The position numbers and the translations under genes are program-made. From contig JAIPAP010000016.1 in NCBI GenBank assembly GCA_021740045.1, forward strand, positions 1 to 46,542: a stretch of 46,542 nucleotides of DNA. Direction: 5' to 3'. Within the stretch, counting starts at the first letter, position 1. Each line of letters starts with the position of its first letter. Under the pieces are notes generated by a model. The model was not told where the DNA came from. It searched no databases and saw nothing but the letters and a program-made list of their open reading frames with translations. The DNA comes from Bacteroidales bacterium. GTDB lineage: Bacteria > Bacteroidota > Bacteroidia > Bacteroidales > JAIPAP01. This document shows, piece after piece, positions 28,768 to 39,100 of the stretch.

Positions 28768-28786
28768 TTGAGCGATTCTCGCTCAA
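28768..28786. repeat. 8-bp palindromic hairpin after the GH57 gene
   Basis: ttgagcga and tcgctcaa pair perfectly around ttc. There is no T tract, so it is at best a weak terminator or a short repeat. Confidence 0.5.
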
Positions 28787-28960
28787 CTTAGGTATAAATT
28801 ACAGGTTTATTTAAGCAACCGGGGGCAAGTGCAGGAGGCAAAATGCATAGAGCGTGCAATATGAATATTACTTTGCATGAAGCCATTGCAAACATGCCCA
28901 TTCAATAAATAAATTGTAATTTTACGCTTCTTTTTAGAAAACCTAAAATATCAAAGGAAT

Positions 28961-30421
28961 ATGAGTACAAAGATTAGTGATTTGGAACCGAAGAAGTTGT
29001 GGAAGAATTTTGAGTCATTGACCCAAATCCCGCGCCCTTCGAAGAAGGAAGGTAAAGTTGTGGAATTCGTCCGTGAATTTGGCGAAAAACTTGGCCTTGA
29101 GACCAAAATGGATGATTCCGGGAATGTGGTGATCAAAAAACCGGCAACTCCCGGTATGGAAGATCGCAAAACCGTTATCCTCCAAGGCCATCTTGATATG
29201 GTTCCACAAAAGAACAACGATAAGCAGTTCGATTTTGAAAAAGACCCTATTGAAGCTTATGTGGATGGCGACTGGGTAGCAGCTAACGGAACCACCCTGG
29301 GTGCCGATAACGGTATGGGCGTGGCAGCAGCCTTGTCGGTACTTGAATCGGACAATATTGAGCATCCTCCTATAGAAGCTCTCTTTACCGTGGATGAAGA
29401 AACCGGCATGACCGGGGCTTTCGGTTTGAAAAAAGGTTTCCTCGAAGGTGATATTCTCATCAACATGGACAGCGAAGATGAAGGCGAACTCTACATCGGT
29501 TGCGCCGGGGGTATGGATACCCATATTCGCTTTAACTATGAAGAAGATACCGTTCCGGAAGTTGGAAAGCCTTTCCGTATCGATATTAGTGGCCTCAAAG
29601 GCGGGCACAGCGGCCTTGACATTCACCTGGGCCGTGGCAATGCCATTAAACTGCTCAACCGCTTGATGTGGAATGCCGAGCGGAAATTCGGCCTCCGGCT
29701 CGCCGATTTTTATTCCGGTGACGTTCGTAATGCCATTCCTCGTGAAGGACACGCCATTGTTACTGTTCCCGGTGATAAGGTGAATGACTTCAAAAAATAT
29801 GTTGAAGAATTCCAGGGTATCATCAAGAATGAACTGGCTTCCGTCGACCCCAATGTAAAAGTTAAGGTAAGTGAAACCGAAATGCCCAATGCGGTTGTTG
29901 ACCTTGAAACCACACAAAACTTGTTCAATGGCCTTATCGGATGCCCCAACGGAGTATTGGGTGTAATAGCCGATATGCCAGAAGTTGTAGAGACCTCAAC
30001 CAGTACCGGCGTTATCCGGGTGGAAAACGGGCAGATCAGCATCACCACCTTGCAACGCAGTTCTGTAGATTCGACCAAAGAATATGTGGGCAACATGATA
30101 CGGGGTATTTTTGAAATGGCAGGCGCCAAAGTGGAACATGCAGGAGCCTATCCGGGATGGAAACCGGATGTTAAATCACCCATCCTGAGCGTGATGAAAA
30201 ATGTCTACAACGATATGTTAGACAAGGAGCCTCCGGTAAAGGTAATTCATGCCGGCTTGGAATGCGGTTTGATCAGTGCGGTTTACCCCAACCTCGACCT
30301 CATCTCCTTTGGCCCCACCATCCGTTTCCCTCACTCACCCGATGAAAAGGTGAATATCGAAACGGTGAAGAAGTTTTACAGCTTCTTGTTGGAAACGCTA
30401 AAGAACATCCCAAAGAAGTAA
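28961..30421 (+). CDS. pepD: Aminoacyl-histidine dipeptidase (peptidase D, M20 family)
   Basis: The 486-residue protein is a cytosolic M20 metallopeptidase of the PepD type, which splits Xaa-His and other dipeptides. Metal-site residues are seen in order: His77 and Asp79 in GHLDMV, bridging Asp116 in LGADNGMG, catalytic/ligand Glu146-Glu147 in VDEETGMTG, Asp170 in NMDSEDEGE and a late His in HAGLECG. PRPSKKEG at the start and RFPHSPDE near the end are typical for PepD. Length is normal and there is no signal peptide. A TAATTTTACG box lies 35 bp upstream and a strong terminator follows, so it is a single-gene transcript. Confidence 0.95.
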   Translation: MSTKISDLEPKKLWKNFESLTQIPRPSKKEGKVVEFVREFGEKLGLETKMDDSGNVVIKKPATPGMEDRKTVILQGHLDMVPQKNNDKQFDFEKDPIEAYVDGDWVAANGTTLGADNGMGVAAALSVLESDNIEHPPIEALFTVDEETGMTGAFGLKKGFLEGDILINMDSEDEGELYIGCAGGMDTHIRFNYEEDTVPEVGKPFRIDISGLKGGHSGLDIHLGRGNAIKLLNRLMWNAERKFGLRLADFYSGDVRNAIPREGHAIVTVPGDKVNDFKKYVEEFQGIIKNELASVDPNVKVKVSETEMPNAVVDLETTQNLFNGLIGCPNGVLGVIADMPEVVETSTSTGVIRVENGQISITTLQRSSVDSTKEYVGNMIRGIFEMAGAKVEHAGAYPGWKPDVKSPILSVMKNVYNDMLDKEPPVKVIHAGLECGLISAVYPNLDLISFGPTIRFPHSPDEKVNIETVKKFYSFLLETLKNIPKK

Positions 30422-30441
30422 TGTTCTTTGAATAAAATATG

Positions 30442-30477
30442 AAAAGGCTGTCAGCTATGGTTGGCAGCCTTTTTTTT
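30442..30477 (+). terminator. Rho-independent terminator after pepD
   Basis: aaaaggctgtc pairs with ggcagcctttt (one G-T pair) around a short loop and runs into eight T residues. It starts 21 bp behind the pepD stop. Confidence 0.9.
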
Positions 30478-30606
30478 CGAATATGAGATAAATAGGAAGA
30501 TTGAAAGGGATTGATAATTTTCCTTGACACAAATTTTCAATCTTCTTCAATCTCCCTCAATCTTTTCATCCTTATAGGAGAGCTTTATAAAATTAATAAA
30601 CCAAGC

Positions 30607-30638
30607 TTTGGTAGTTTCGAAAAGATAATCTATCTTTG
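30607..30638 (+). promoter_or_regulatory. Bacteroidota-type promoter of rpmH
   Basis: TTTG at 30607-30610 and TATCTTTG at 30631-30638 are separated by 20 bp, the textbook -33/-7 layout (TTTG and TAnnTTTG) for the primary sigma factor of this phylum. The L34 start codon is 25 bp further on. This is the clearest promoter in the window. Confidence 0.8.
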
Positions 30639-30663
30639 CACCCCTAAAACGAAAATTGGAACA

Positions 30664-30822
30664 ATGAAGAGAACATTTCAACCATCGGTACGTAAGCGTA
30701 GAAATAAGCACGGATTCCGTTCTCGGATGAAAACAACCGACGGGCGTAAAGTAATAAAAAATCGCCGTGCCAAAGGAAGAGTTAAATTATCCGTTTCAGA
30801 CGAAAAAGGAGATAAGCGCTAA
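30664..30822 (+). CDS. rpmH: 50S ribosomal protein L34
   Basis: This 52-residue, very basic protein is ribosomal protein L34 of the large subunit. It starts [20 protein letters not shown], the family's hallmark, followed by [19 protein letters not shown]; the tail [13 protein letters not shown] is a Bacteroidota-style extension. ATG 30664 is the start although the frame is open back to 30511, because the family always begins MKRT and a promoter lies just before it. The usual neighbours rnpA and yidD are absent; the gene stands alone between pepD and DUF4834. Confidence 0.98.
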   Translation: MKRTFQPSVRKRRNKHGFRSRMKTTDGRKVIKNRRAKGRVKLSVSDEKGDKR

Positions 30823-30869
30823 CAACTAGCTCTTATTCAGGATTGATCACAATTACTATTTCATTATAG

Positions 30870-30899
30870 GGAGGCCGTTTTCCAATTGCCTCCTTTTTT
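30870..30899 (+). terminator. Rho-independent terminator after rpmH
   Basis: ggaggc (30870-30875) pairs with gcctcc (30888-30893) and is followed by six T residues. It is 48 bp behind the rpmH stop. Confidence 0.85.
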
Positions 30900-31007
30900 A
30901 CGTTATGCAGCCTTCAGCTCTTTTTTATTGCTTGTATTCGTGTATTCCTGAAAAAACAATATTTTCGCACCGGGTACGCTTAAGAATTGACACCCAACTA
31001 TGCATAT

Positions 31008-31289
31008 ATGCTAAAGCTCATTTTTTATATCATTCTCTTTTACCTGATTTTCAAGGTGATGGTGAGGTATGTTTTCCCTTTCCTCGTCAGATTATATTTA
31101 AAATCAGTACGTAAAAAGTTTTACCAACAAAATCCCCATTACCGGCAGCAGCAACAGCAGCAACGGCAAAAGAAGAGGAAAGATGGGGAGGTTACTATTG
31201 AATACATGCAACACAAGCAGCGCCAGCCCTCAACCGATAATGTTGGCGAATATGTTGATTACGAAGATGTTGAACAAGAAGAAAAATAG
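31008..31289 (+). CDS. DUF4834-family small membrane protein
   Basis: The 93-residue product begins MLKLIFYIILFYLIFKVMVR, one membrane segment, followed by a second short hydrophobic or amphipathic part (YVFPFLVRLYL), a very basic Gln-rich stretch (HYRQQQQQQRQKKRK) and a tail ending GEYVDYEDVEQEEK. That is the layout of DUF4834 proteins, found next to YfhO genes in many Bacteroidota, as here (19-bp gap). ATG 31008 is favoured over an upstream TTG (30987) because the membrane segment begins directly. Function unknown. Confidence 0.8.
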   Translation: MLKLIFYIILFYLIFKVMVRYVFPFLVRLYLKSVRKKFYQQNPHYRQQQQQQRQKKRKDGEVTIEYMQHKQRQPSTDNVGEYVDYEDVEQEEK

Positions 31290-31308
31290 ATAATCAAAAA
31301 CGGTCGTA

Positions 31309-33744
31309 ATGAAAAAACCTGGTATTAAGCAGTTTGTTCCCTACATTATTGGGATCGTTCTTTTTCTGTTGATCACCATTATTTATTTCAATCCCCTGCT
31401 TCAAGGCAAGGCTCTTCAGCAAAGTGACATTACCCATTTCAGGGGAATGTCGGAAGAGATCAAAGATTACCGGGAACGCACCGGGGAGGAACCTTTGTGG
31501 ACCAACTCGATGTTTGGCGGGATGCCGGCTTTCCAGATTTCGGTAAAATATAAGGCCAACCTTGCCGACGACATCGACAAGATACTGAGATTAGGCCTTC
31601 CACGCCCTGCAGATTATGTATTTCTTTATTTTCTGGGTTTTTTCATTTTGTTATTGGCCCTAAGAGTTAATCCCTGGCTTAGTGTAGCCGGGGCCATTGC
31701 TTTTGCTTTTTCATCGTATTTCTTCATCATACTCGATGCCGGGCATAACAGTAAAGCTCATGCTATTGCCTACATGGCTCCAGTTATTGCAGGTTTTATA
31801 CTAACCATGCGAAAAAAATACCTGCTCGGGGGCGTGATCACAGCCCTGTTTCTTGCCCTGGAATTGGAAGCCAACCATTTCCAGATTACTTATTACCTGC
31901 TGTTGATCATCGTGATATTGGGAATTTCGGAATTGGTCAGGAAAATACGCCAAAAGGAGCTTCACTCTTTTTTCAAAGGTGCCGGGGTTTTAATAATCGC
32001 ATTGCTTATAGCCGGGGGAACTAGTTTTAGCAACTTATGGTCAACCTGGCAATACGGTAAATATACCATTCGTGGAGAAACGGAATTAACATCCAACAAA
32101 GAAAACCGCACCAGCGGACTTGATAAAGATTATGCCACGGCATGGAGTTATGGAAAAGCCGAAACTTTAACCCTGCTCATCCCCAATTTCCGGGGTGGCG
32201 CTTCGGTGGGTGAACTTGGCGAAAACTCAGAAACTTACCAAACATTGGAGGAAAGAAATGTACCCAGGCAACAAATCAGGGAGCTTACACAGCAAGTCCC
32301 CCTATATTGGGGTAAACAACCCAGCACTTCGGGTCCGGTATACGTAGGAGCAATAGTGGTTTTCCTTTTTGTTCTTGGGCTTTTCATTGTTGAGCGGAAA
32401 CATCGCTGGTGGCTGCTTATAGCCACCATATTGTCTTTTGCGCTGGCTTGGGGAAAGAATTTTATGCCCCTAACCGATTTTTTCCTCGAGTATGTGCCTT
32501 TTTATAACAAATTCAGGGCCGTTTCCATGACCCTGGTCATTGCCGAACTCACCATGCCCTTAATGGCATTCCTGGCCCTTCGTGAGATCTTTCAAAAGGA
32601 GTATGACAAGCAAAAAATGTTGAACTACCTTAAATACACCTTCATCATTACCGGAGGTATAACTCTGTTGTTCGCCCTGTTCAGCGGATCTTTGTTCACC
32701 TTTGTCGGCCCCCAGGATGCACGTCTCCAGCAAGGTGGTTACCCGGAATGGTTCCTCGATGCCATACGCGAAGACCGGGCTCGGTTGCTCCGCATCGATG
32801 CCTGGCGCTCATTTGTATTTATTACGTTGACTGCTGCGATGCTTTGGGCCTATGTTGCCGGAAAACTCAAAAAGCAATATGCATTTGTTGCCCTTATTGC
32901 CCTGCTGCTTATCGATATGTGGCCCGTGAATCGCCGGTACCTGAATAATAACGACTTTGACCGTGAACGCAAGGTGGAAAATCCATTTCAAAAGACACAA
33001 GCTGACCAACAAATTTTACAGGATGACGATCCTAATTTCAGGGTGTTCAATGTAGCCGGTAACACCTTTAACGATGCACGAACCTCTTATTTTCATAAAT
33101 CCATAGGCGGTTACCATGGGGCCAAGCTACGTCGTTACCAGGAATTGATCGATCATCACATCAGTAAATACAACCGCGATGTATTGAATATGCTTAATGC
33201 CAAATATTTTTTGGTGCAGGATAACAATAACCGGATGGCCGCACAGCCCAATCCAAATGCTTTAGGTCATGCATGGTTTGTGGAGAATTACCGCATGGTC
33301 GAAAATGCCGATCAGGAAATCAATGCCCTTAATAACTTTAGTCCCGACTCCACAGCCATCATTGATGACCGTTTCAGCGAACATCTTCAGGGCTATAAAC
33401 GGGGATCAGACCCCGATGGGCATATCAAACTTACCCATTATGAGCCCAATCACCTGAAATATAATTTCCAAGCCGGCCGCGATCAACTGGTGGTGTTTTC
33501 AGAGATATATTACCCGGCCGGTTGGCAAGCTTATGTGGATGGAGAAGAAATGCCACATTTCCGTGTGAATTATGTGCTCAGGGCCATGGTAGTTCCCGAG
33601 GGACAGCATACCATTGAATTCAAATTCCGTCCAAAGTCTTACTATGTGGGCGAAAAGGTTTCCCTGGCAAGCTCCATCATCCTGATTGTGTTGATATTGT
33701 TAGGAGGTTTTGTGGAAATGCGCAAACGCATGAAGGAAGAGTAA
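31309..33744 (+). CDS. YfhO-family multi-pass membrane protein
   Basis: This 811-residue protein belongs to the YfhO/GT-C-like membrane family, thought to modify cell-surface polymers (in Firmicutes linked to glycosylation of lipoteichoic acid). It has about a dozen membrane segments (first at 13-27), the early loop motif EPLWTNSMFGGMPAFQ typical of the family, long stretches outside the membrane (about 540-775, with FRVFNVAGNTFND and YYPAGWQAYVDGE) and a last membrane helix near 783-803. Its stop is followed by the glycosyltransferase start after one base, and DUF4834 precedes it, so the three genes are one operon. The sugar substrate is unknown. Confidence 0.88.
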   Translation: MKKPGIKQFVPYIIGIVLFLLITIIYFNPLLQGKALQQSDITHFRGMSEEIKDYRERTGEEPLWTNSMFGGMPAFQISVKYKANLADDIDKILRLGLPRPADYVFLYFLGFFILLLALRVNPWLSVAGAIAFAFSSYFFIILDAGHNSKAHAIAYMAPVIAGFILTMRKKYLLGGVITALFLALELEANHFQITYYLLLIIVILGISELVRKIRQKELHSFFKGAGVLIIALLIAGGTSFSNLWSTWQYGKYTIRGETELTSNKENRTSGLDKDYATAWSYGKAETLTLLIPNFRGGASVGELGENSETYQTLEERNVPRQQIRELTQQVPLYWGKQPSTSGPVYVGAIVVFLFVLGLFIVERKHRWWLLIATILSFALAWGKNFMPLTDFFLEYVPFYNKFRAVSMTLVIAELTMPLMAFLALREIFQKEYDKQKMLNYLKYTFIITGGITLLFALFSGSLFTFVGPQDARLQQGGYPEWFLDAIREDRARLLRIDAWRSFVFITLTAAMLWAYVAGKLKKQYAFVALIALLLIDMWPVNRRYLNNNDFDRERKVENPFQKTQADQQILQDDDPNFRVFNVAGNTFNDARTSYFHKSIGGYHGAKLRRYQELIDHHISKYNRDVLNMLNAKYFLVQDNNNRMAAQPNPNALGHAWFVENYRMVENADQEINALNNFSPDSTAIIDDRFSEHLQGYKRGSDPDGHIKLTHYEPNHLKYNFQAGRDQLVVFSEIYYPAGWQAYVDGEEMPHFRVNYVLRAMVVPEGQHTIEFKFRPKSYYVGEKVSLASSIILIVLILLGGFVEMRKRMKEE

Positions 33745-33745
33745 G

Positions 33746-35044
33746 ATGAAAAAGGTATTGATCATCACGTATTACTGGCCTCCAAGCGGCGGGGCCGGTG
33801 TTCAGCGATGGTTGAAATTTGTTAAATACCTCAGGGATTTTGGCTGGGAGCCGGTGGTCTACACACCCAAAAATCCAGAATATCCCGCTATCGATCATTC
33901 TTTCGAAAAAGATATCCCCAAAAATATTGAGGTCATCAAAAGGCCCATTACGGAACCCTATTCACTCTACAAGCGTTTTTCGGGCTTAAAAAAAGAGGAG
34001 CGTATCAGTGCCGGCTTTGCAAGCGAAAAGGAAAAACCAAAAGTAACTGAAAATCTCTCCGTTTGGTTAAGGGGCAATTTTTTTATCCCCGATGCCCGGA
34101 TGTTGTGGATTAAACCCTCGGTTAGGTTCCTCAGGAAATACCTGAAAAATCATCCTGTCGATGCGATTGTCTCCACCGGACCGCCTCACAGCATGCACCG
34201 CATAGCCCGAAAACTAAAGCATAAGCTTAATATACCCTGGCTGGCCGATTTTCGTGACCCCTGGACCAACATCGATTTTTACAATGATTTAAGGCTCACC
34301 AAATGGGCCGACCGTAAGCATCAACGGCAGGAAAAAGAGGTTTTGCAAGAAGCCGACAAAGTAGTGGTCATTTCTCCCTTTATGAAAAAGGAATTCCTCC
34401 AGATTCATCATCGAGAATACGAAGTGGTCACCAACGGTTTTGATGAAGATGACCTGGCTTTTGATAAAACCTTTCAAACAGATGAAAAATTCAGCATGGC
34501 CCACATCGGCACCATGACTTATTCGCGTAACCCAATTTCATTGTGGCTATCATTACAGGAATTGGTTGAAGAAAAGCCCGGATTTAAAGAAAAGCTGGAA
34601 ATAAAACTGGCAGGCAGCATCGACCACTCGGTGATGAACGCCCTGAAGGATCATCATTTGGACCGGTTTGTCAACAAGTTACCCTATCTTCCTCACGATA
34701 AGGTAGTTGAAATTCAACGCATTTCGCAGGTTTTATTATTAGCCATTAATGATACTCCCAATGCCAAAGGTATTTTACCCGGCAAATTTTTCGAGTACCT
34801 GGCCTCCGGCCGTCCGATTTTGTGTATTGGTCCCGGCGACGGCGATGCAGCAAGCATTATAAAACAAACCAATACCGGCCGCATTGCCGGTTATGCCGAA
34901 AAAGTGCGTATTAAAAAACATATCGATGATATTTTCAACGACTTTCAATCCAATAAACTTGCAGCAAAAGGAACAGCCATTGAGCAATTTTCAAGAAAAA
35001 AACTTACCGGGAAAATGGCTTCACTCCTGGATGGCTTAACCTGA
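33746..35044 (+). CDS. GT-B glycosyltransferase (family 4 type)
   Basis: The 432-residue protein is a cytoplasmic or membrane-associated glycosyltransferase of the GT-B fold. The N-terminal half has MKKVLIITYYWPPSGGAGVQ and WLADFRDPWT; the C-terminal half has a Rossmann unit with GILPGKFFEYLASGRPIL and GPGDGDAASII, where the EYLASG loop contacts the nucleotide sugar in this group. It is one base behind the YfhO gene, so translation is probably coupled. Together they suggest synthesis or decoration of an envelope glycan. Donor and acceptor cannot be told. Confidence 0.9.
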   Translation: MKKVLIITYYWPPSGGAGVQRWLKFVKYLRDFGWEPVVYTPKNPEYPAIDHSFEKDIPKNIEVIKRPITEPYSLYKRFSGLKKEERISAGFASEKEKPKVTENLSVWLRGNFFIPDARMLWIKPSVRFLRKYLKNHPVDAIVSTGPPHSMHRIARKLKHKLNIPWLADFRDPWTNIDFYNDLRLTKWADRKHQRQEKEVLQEADKVVVISPFMKKEFLQIHHREYEVVTNGFDEDDLAFDKTFQTDEKFSMAHIGTMTYSRNPISLWLSLQELVEEKPGFKEKLEIKLAGSIDHSVMNALKDHHLDRFVNKLPYLPHDKVVEIQRISQVLLLAINDTPNAKGILPGKFFEYLASGRPILCIGPGDGDAASIIKQTNTGRIAGYAEKVRIKKHIDDIFNDFQSNKLAAKGTAIEQFSRKKLTGKMASLLDGLT

Positions 35045-35100
35045 TTGAAGAACTTATTCATTTATACGAATTATAAATAAGTATTTCTATATTTTTTTAT

Positions 35101-35110
35101 TACCTTTACG
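35101..35110 (+). promoter_or_regulatory. Possible -7 box before the PorP/SprF operon
   Basis: TACCTTTACG is of the TAnnTTTACG form also found at 3208 and 28917. It ends 42 bp before ATG 35153. Confidence 0.35.
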
Positions 35111-35152
35111 GTACTTTGAAGTTCTCATTCGGACAATTAATTGTCTTTGTCA

Positions 35153-36148
35153 ATGCGCCTAGTAATAATCCATATTCTTTTCCTTTTGGCAGGCTTCCCA
35201 ATTGCAGGATACACGCAAGATATTCATCATTCCCAGTTTTTCAACACCTCTCCTTATATTAATCCGGCATTAACCGGGCAATCAACACCCGATTTAAATA
35301 TTGGGGCTAATTACCGGCAGCAAGGAAAAACAGCTTCCGTTCCTTATGAGACTTATACCTTATTTGCCGGTTTGAGCACCGCACCCAAATCGATCAGACG
35401 CAGTGAAATTGGTTATGGGTTACGGTTTTATAACGATGATGCAGGCCAAGGGATTTTGAAAACCTCCTCGGCTCATCTCTCTGCATCTTTTACCAAAGGA
35501 TTTAACCGGCATAATACCTTTAGAGGAACCCTGGGCTTTGCTGTCGGGTTTATCAATAAAAGTGTGGATTTTGCCAAATTAACATTTGATGATCAATGGG
35601 ACGGTAGGCAATTCAATCCTGAAATACCTACCATGGAACCTTACAAATCAACTTCGGTGTTTGCTCTGGATTTTAATTTCGGGGGATTGATCGCCATGCA
35701 ATTTTCCGAAGAGGTTAAAGCATCGGTTGGAACCAGTTTGAGCCATATCAATCGCCCCAAGGTATCTTTTTATGATATGGATGCCCGGGTTGAGCGAAAG
35801 TTGATTTTCCATACCAGGCTAAGCATACGCCTTACGGAAAGGCTTGCTATGATGCCGGCTGCTTTCTTTTCGAATCAGGCCGAAGCTAGCGAAACGATCA
35901 TAGGCACCAACCTGGTATTTGGTGAGATTGATGATTTTCAGCTAATCGGAGGAATATGGCACCGGCTTGAGCGGGATATTATTCCTATAGCCGGGTTAAA
36001 GTATAGGGATTTTACCATGACGGTAAGCTATGATGTTAACGTATCGGAGTTTCATGAGGTTTCAAATTATCAGGGAGGACCTGAATTTTCACTGATTAAG
36101 GGATTCTATTTCGGTGAACGGAAGGAATTCTGTTATCCTTTCGAATAA
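35153..36148 (+). CDS. PorP/SprF-family outer-membrane protein
   Basis: The 331-residue protein has a signal peptide (MRLVIIHILFLLAGFPIAGYTQ) followed by DIHHSQFFNTSPYINPALTG, the start typical of PorP/SprF proteins, and then alternating amphipathic strands to a C-terminal aromatic (YPFE), as in 14-strand outer-membrane barrels. ATG 35153 is used; the frame opens 12 bp earlier at TTG. PorP/SprF paralogues help T9SS export or anchor particular cargo that has type-B (CHU_C-like) C-termini. Two such cargo genes follow directly (12 and 8 bp gaps), a strong hint that this copy serves them. Confidence 0.9.
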   Translation: MRLVIIHILFLLAGFPIAGYTQDIHHSQFFNTSPYINPALTGQSTPDLNIGANYRQQGKTASVPYETYTLFAGLSTAPKSIRRSEIGYGLRFYNDDAGQGILKTSSAHLSASFTKGFNRHNTFRGTLGFAVGFINKSVDFAKLTFDDQWDGRQFNPEIPTMEPYKSTSVFALDFNFGGLIAMQFSEEVKASVGTSLSHINRPKVSFYDMDARVERKLIFHTRLSIRLTERLAMMPAAFFSNQAEASETIIGTNLVFGEIDDFQLIGGIWHRLERDIIPIAGLKYRDFTMTVSYDVNVSEFHEVSNYQGGPEFSLIKGFYFGERKEFCYPFE

Positions 36149-36160
36149 TAAAAAAAGCAA

Positions 36161-39100
36161 ATGAACAGATTTAAGGTCATATCAATCATTTTATTAACCA
36201 TCGGGGTACTTGTTGCCCCCGGCTTGATGGGTGAAGAATACTATTGGGTAGGAAACTCAGGTAACTGGTCCGACATTAATCACTGGGCTGTAAACTCAGG
36301 CGGTAGCGTTCTTCATTCACAAACCCCCACTGCTAATGATGATGTTTATTTTGATCAGAATTCATTCACCGAAGATGGTTGTATTGTGGTTATCGATCAT
36401 AAAAATGCCGTATGTAAAGATATGCTCTGGGCCGGCGCTACCAATAACCCTGTGCTTTCCGGCCATGACACCACCAGCCTGAGAATTTATGGCTCTCTTA
36501 GCTTCATCAATAATATGCAAATGGATTACCAGGGCATCATTTATTTTGAAGCAACCAATCCGGGTCAAACAGTTTCGTTAGCGGATCAATCCCTGAAAAA
36601 CCATGCATATTTTCAAGGTGAGGGCGGTGGCTGGCAACTTGAGGATAAATTTACAAGCCAGGAAAATATATATTTTCTTACCGGTGATTTGATTACCAAT
36701 GATTACACTTTAGCATGCCAGAACTTTATTTCAAGTACTCAAACCAACCGTTATCTTGATTTGGGAGAATCAACCGTCGAAGTGACCAATTGGGAAATAA
36801 ACGGCGTTAACCTGCAAATGAATGCGCAAAATGCATTCTTAATAGTAGGATCATCACTTAAAAATATCGATGGTGAAGAAATGATTTATGATGACATCCA
36901 TTTTATTGGGGCACAGGGCGTTATTATTAACGCTCAGGTTTGGGTGACCTATAACAATGTGTTTTTCGATTATAGCGGGGGTATTAACGGGGATTGTAAA
37001 ATTGACACACTTAATTTCGGAAGCAGTGGAATAATTAATGATAGCGACACCATCACCTATGTGAAGGTGGGCGGTGAGGGAATTATCAACGGAAGTCACA
37101 TTATTGACCGGGCTGACTTACGTGAAGAATCCTCCATACTTGGCCATAATAAGATCAATTTTTTAACGGCACAGGGACTTACAAAAATAGCGGGAAACAA
37201 TAACATTAACGAAGCTATTCTGGCTCATGAAGCTGAGATTGACAGCAGCAACGCAATTAATCATATTACCGTGGAGGAAGAAGCCCGAATAAAGGGGAGC
37301 AATATCATACGGAATTGTTTATTAAATGGGGATGGCTATTTCAGGGGACAAAACACCTTCGACACCCTGATTTTTTCTCCGGGAAAGTCTTATATATTCG
37401 GCATTGAATCAACCCAAACCATTAAGGATGAATTAACGCTTGACGCCAATTGCTCCGCTCCTATAAGGCTTTTAGCCGATACCAATGGTGTTCAATCCAC
37501 TATTCATAAAGTAAATGGCCCGGTTGAAGGGGATTTTCTCTCCATCAGGGACATAAAAGCCTCAGGTAATGTTCCTTTTATTGCCAACCAATCGGTTGAT
37601 CTGGGCAACAACACCAATTGGGAAATCGACACCAGCCAGGGTATCGATCTTTACTGGGTGAATGGAGACGGCCATTGGGATGATCCTAACCATTGGGATG
37701 CACAGTCGGGTGGTAGCGGTGGCCATTGCCCTCCAACAGAACTCGACAATGCTCTTTTTGATGAAAATTCATTCTCCGGTTCGGGGCAAGCTGTAATGAT
37801 CAATGTTGATAACGCCGTGTGCAGGGATATGATTTGGGAAGGAGCCGAACATAATCCCTCACTGCAAGGCTCCATAAAAAGAAACCTGAGAATTTACGGT
37901 TCTCTCACGCTAATAGGAGGTATGAACCTGGCATTTTCAGGAGAAATATATTTTGAAGCTACCGAAAAGGGGGAAACCATTACCAGCGCCGGAAACATCT
38001 ACAATAACAATACCTGGTATACAGGTCGGGGCGGTAGCTGGGCCTATCAGGATGAATACACCACTGAGCAAACTATCTATCTACAACAAGGTGAACTCTT
38101 TACAAGTTCGGTTGAAGTTACCTGTAATGACTTCCAATCAACCGATACTACTACAAGAGCCTTATCATTAGGAACGTCTGAAATTTACCTCAATAAAGCG
38201 AGCGCTGAAGCCTGGTCGCTGAATGCTCAAAATCTCACCTTCGACGGGGATTCATCATTTATCTATGTAAAAGGCCTTGCTGGTCAAATGAAGAGCTTCA
38301 GTGGTAACGAACTGGTTTATAACGACGTGGAATTTTGGCACGCCAGTTCGGCGCTCAAAAACGAAGGAACTTACTGCTATTATGACCTGGTTACTTTTAA
38401 GGGGGCCAAAGGTGAAATTCGCGGCAACTGCACCATCGATACAGCTACCTTTTATGGCCCGGAAAGCACGGTGTTCGACAGCGATACCATAAAAACAGTG
38501 ATCTTCCTGGGGAAAGATGGTTTGTTGAAAGGAGGCAATCACATCATCGAAATTGCCTATTTCTATAAAGATGGACAAGCGCACGGTTCTTGCGTTATCG
38601 ATACGGCTCTTTTTTATGAGAGGGGCATTATTTCCGACACCAACACCATCGATACGACTATTATTCATAAGCGAGCATTAATCAAAGGAAAGAATAATAT
38701 CCGGACGGCAACCCTTAAAGATAAAGGAACTTTTAGTGGTAGCAATAGTTTTGGCACCCTAACCTTAACCCAGGGAAACAAGTACATTTTCCAGCGAGAC
38801 AGCGCGCAAACCATAACCGAACAATTCAACATTAACGGTGCATGCACAGGGCCAATATTCCTTTATTCCAATGAAGTAACCCATCAGGCCATCATCAATA
38901 AACCCACTGGGCAGGTAACAGGCGATTATCTTGTGTTGCGCGATATGAAGGCTGTAGGTGAAGATAAACCCTTTATTGCTAACAATTCCGTGGGACTAAG
39001 TAATAACGATGGCTGGCAAATTAACGCATCCGAGCCGAAAGACCTTTATTGGGTGGGAGGCTCAGGTGTTTGGAGCGATTCATTGCATTGGTCGGCCTAC

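Noticed and set aside
29015-29917. 300-codon minus frame opposite pepD
   Set aside because: It overlaps the well-conserved PepD coding sequence; composition is that of a shadow.
30511-30663. N-terminal extension of L34
   Set aside because: It covers the promoter and the 5' leader; L34 always begins MKRT.
30905-31114. 69-codon plus frame ahead of DUF4834
   Set aside because: It overlaps the DUF4834 start in another frame, and DUF4834 with its following YfhO partner is the better explanation.
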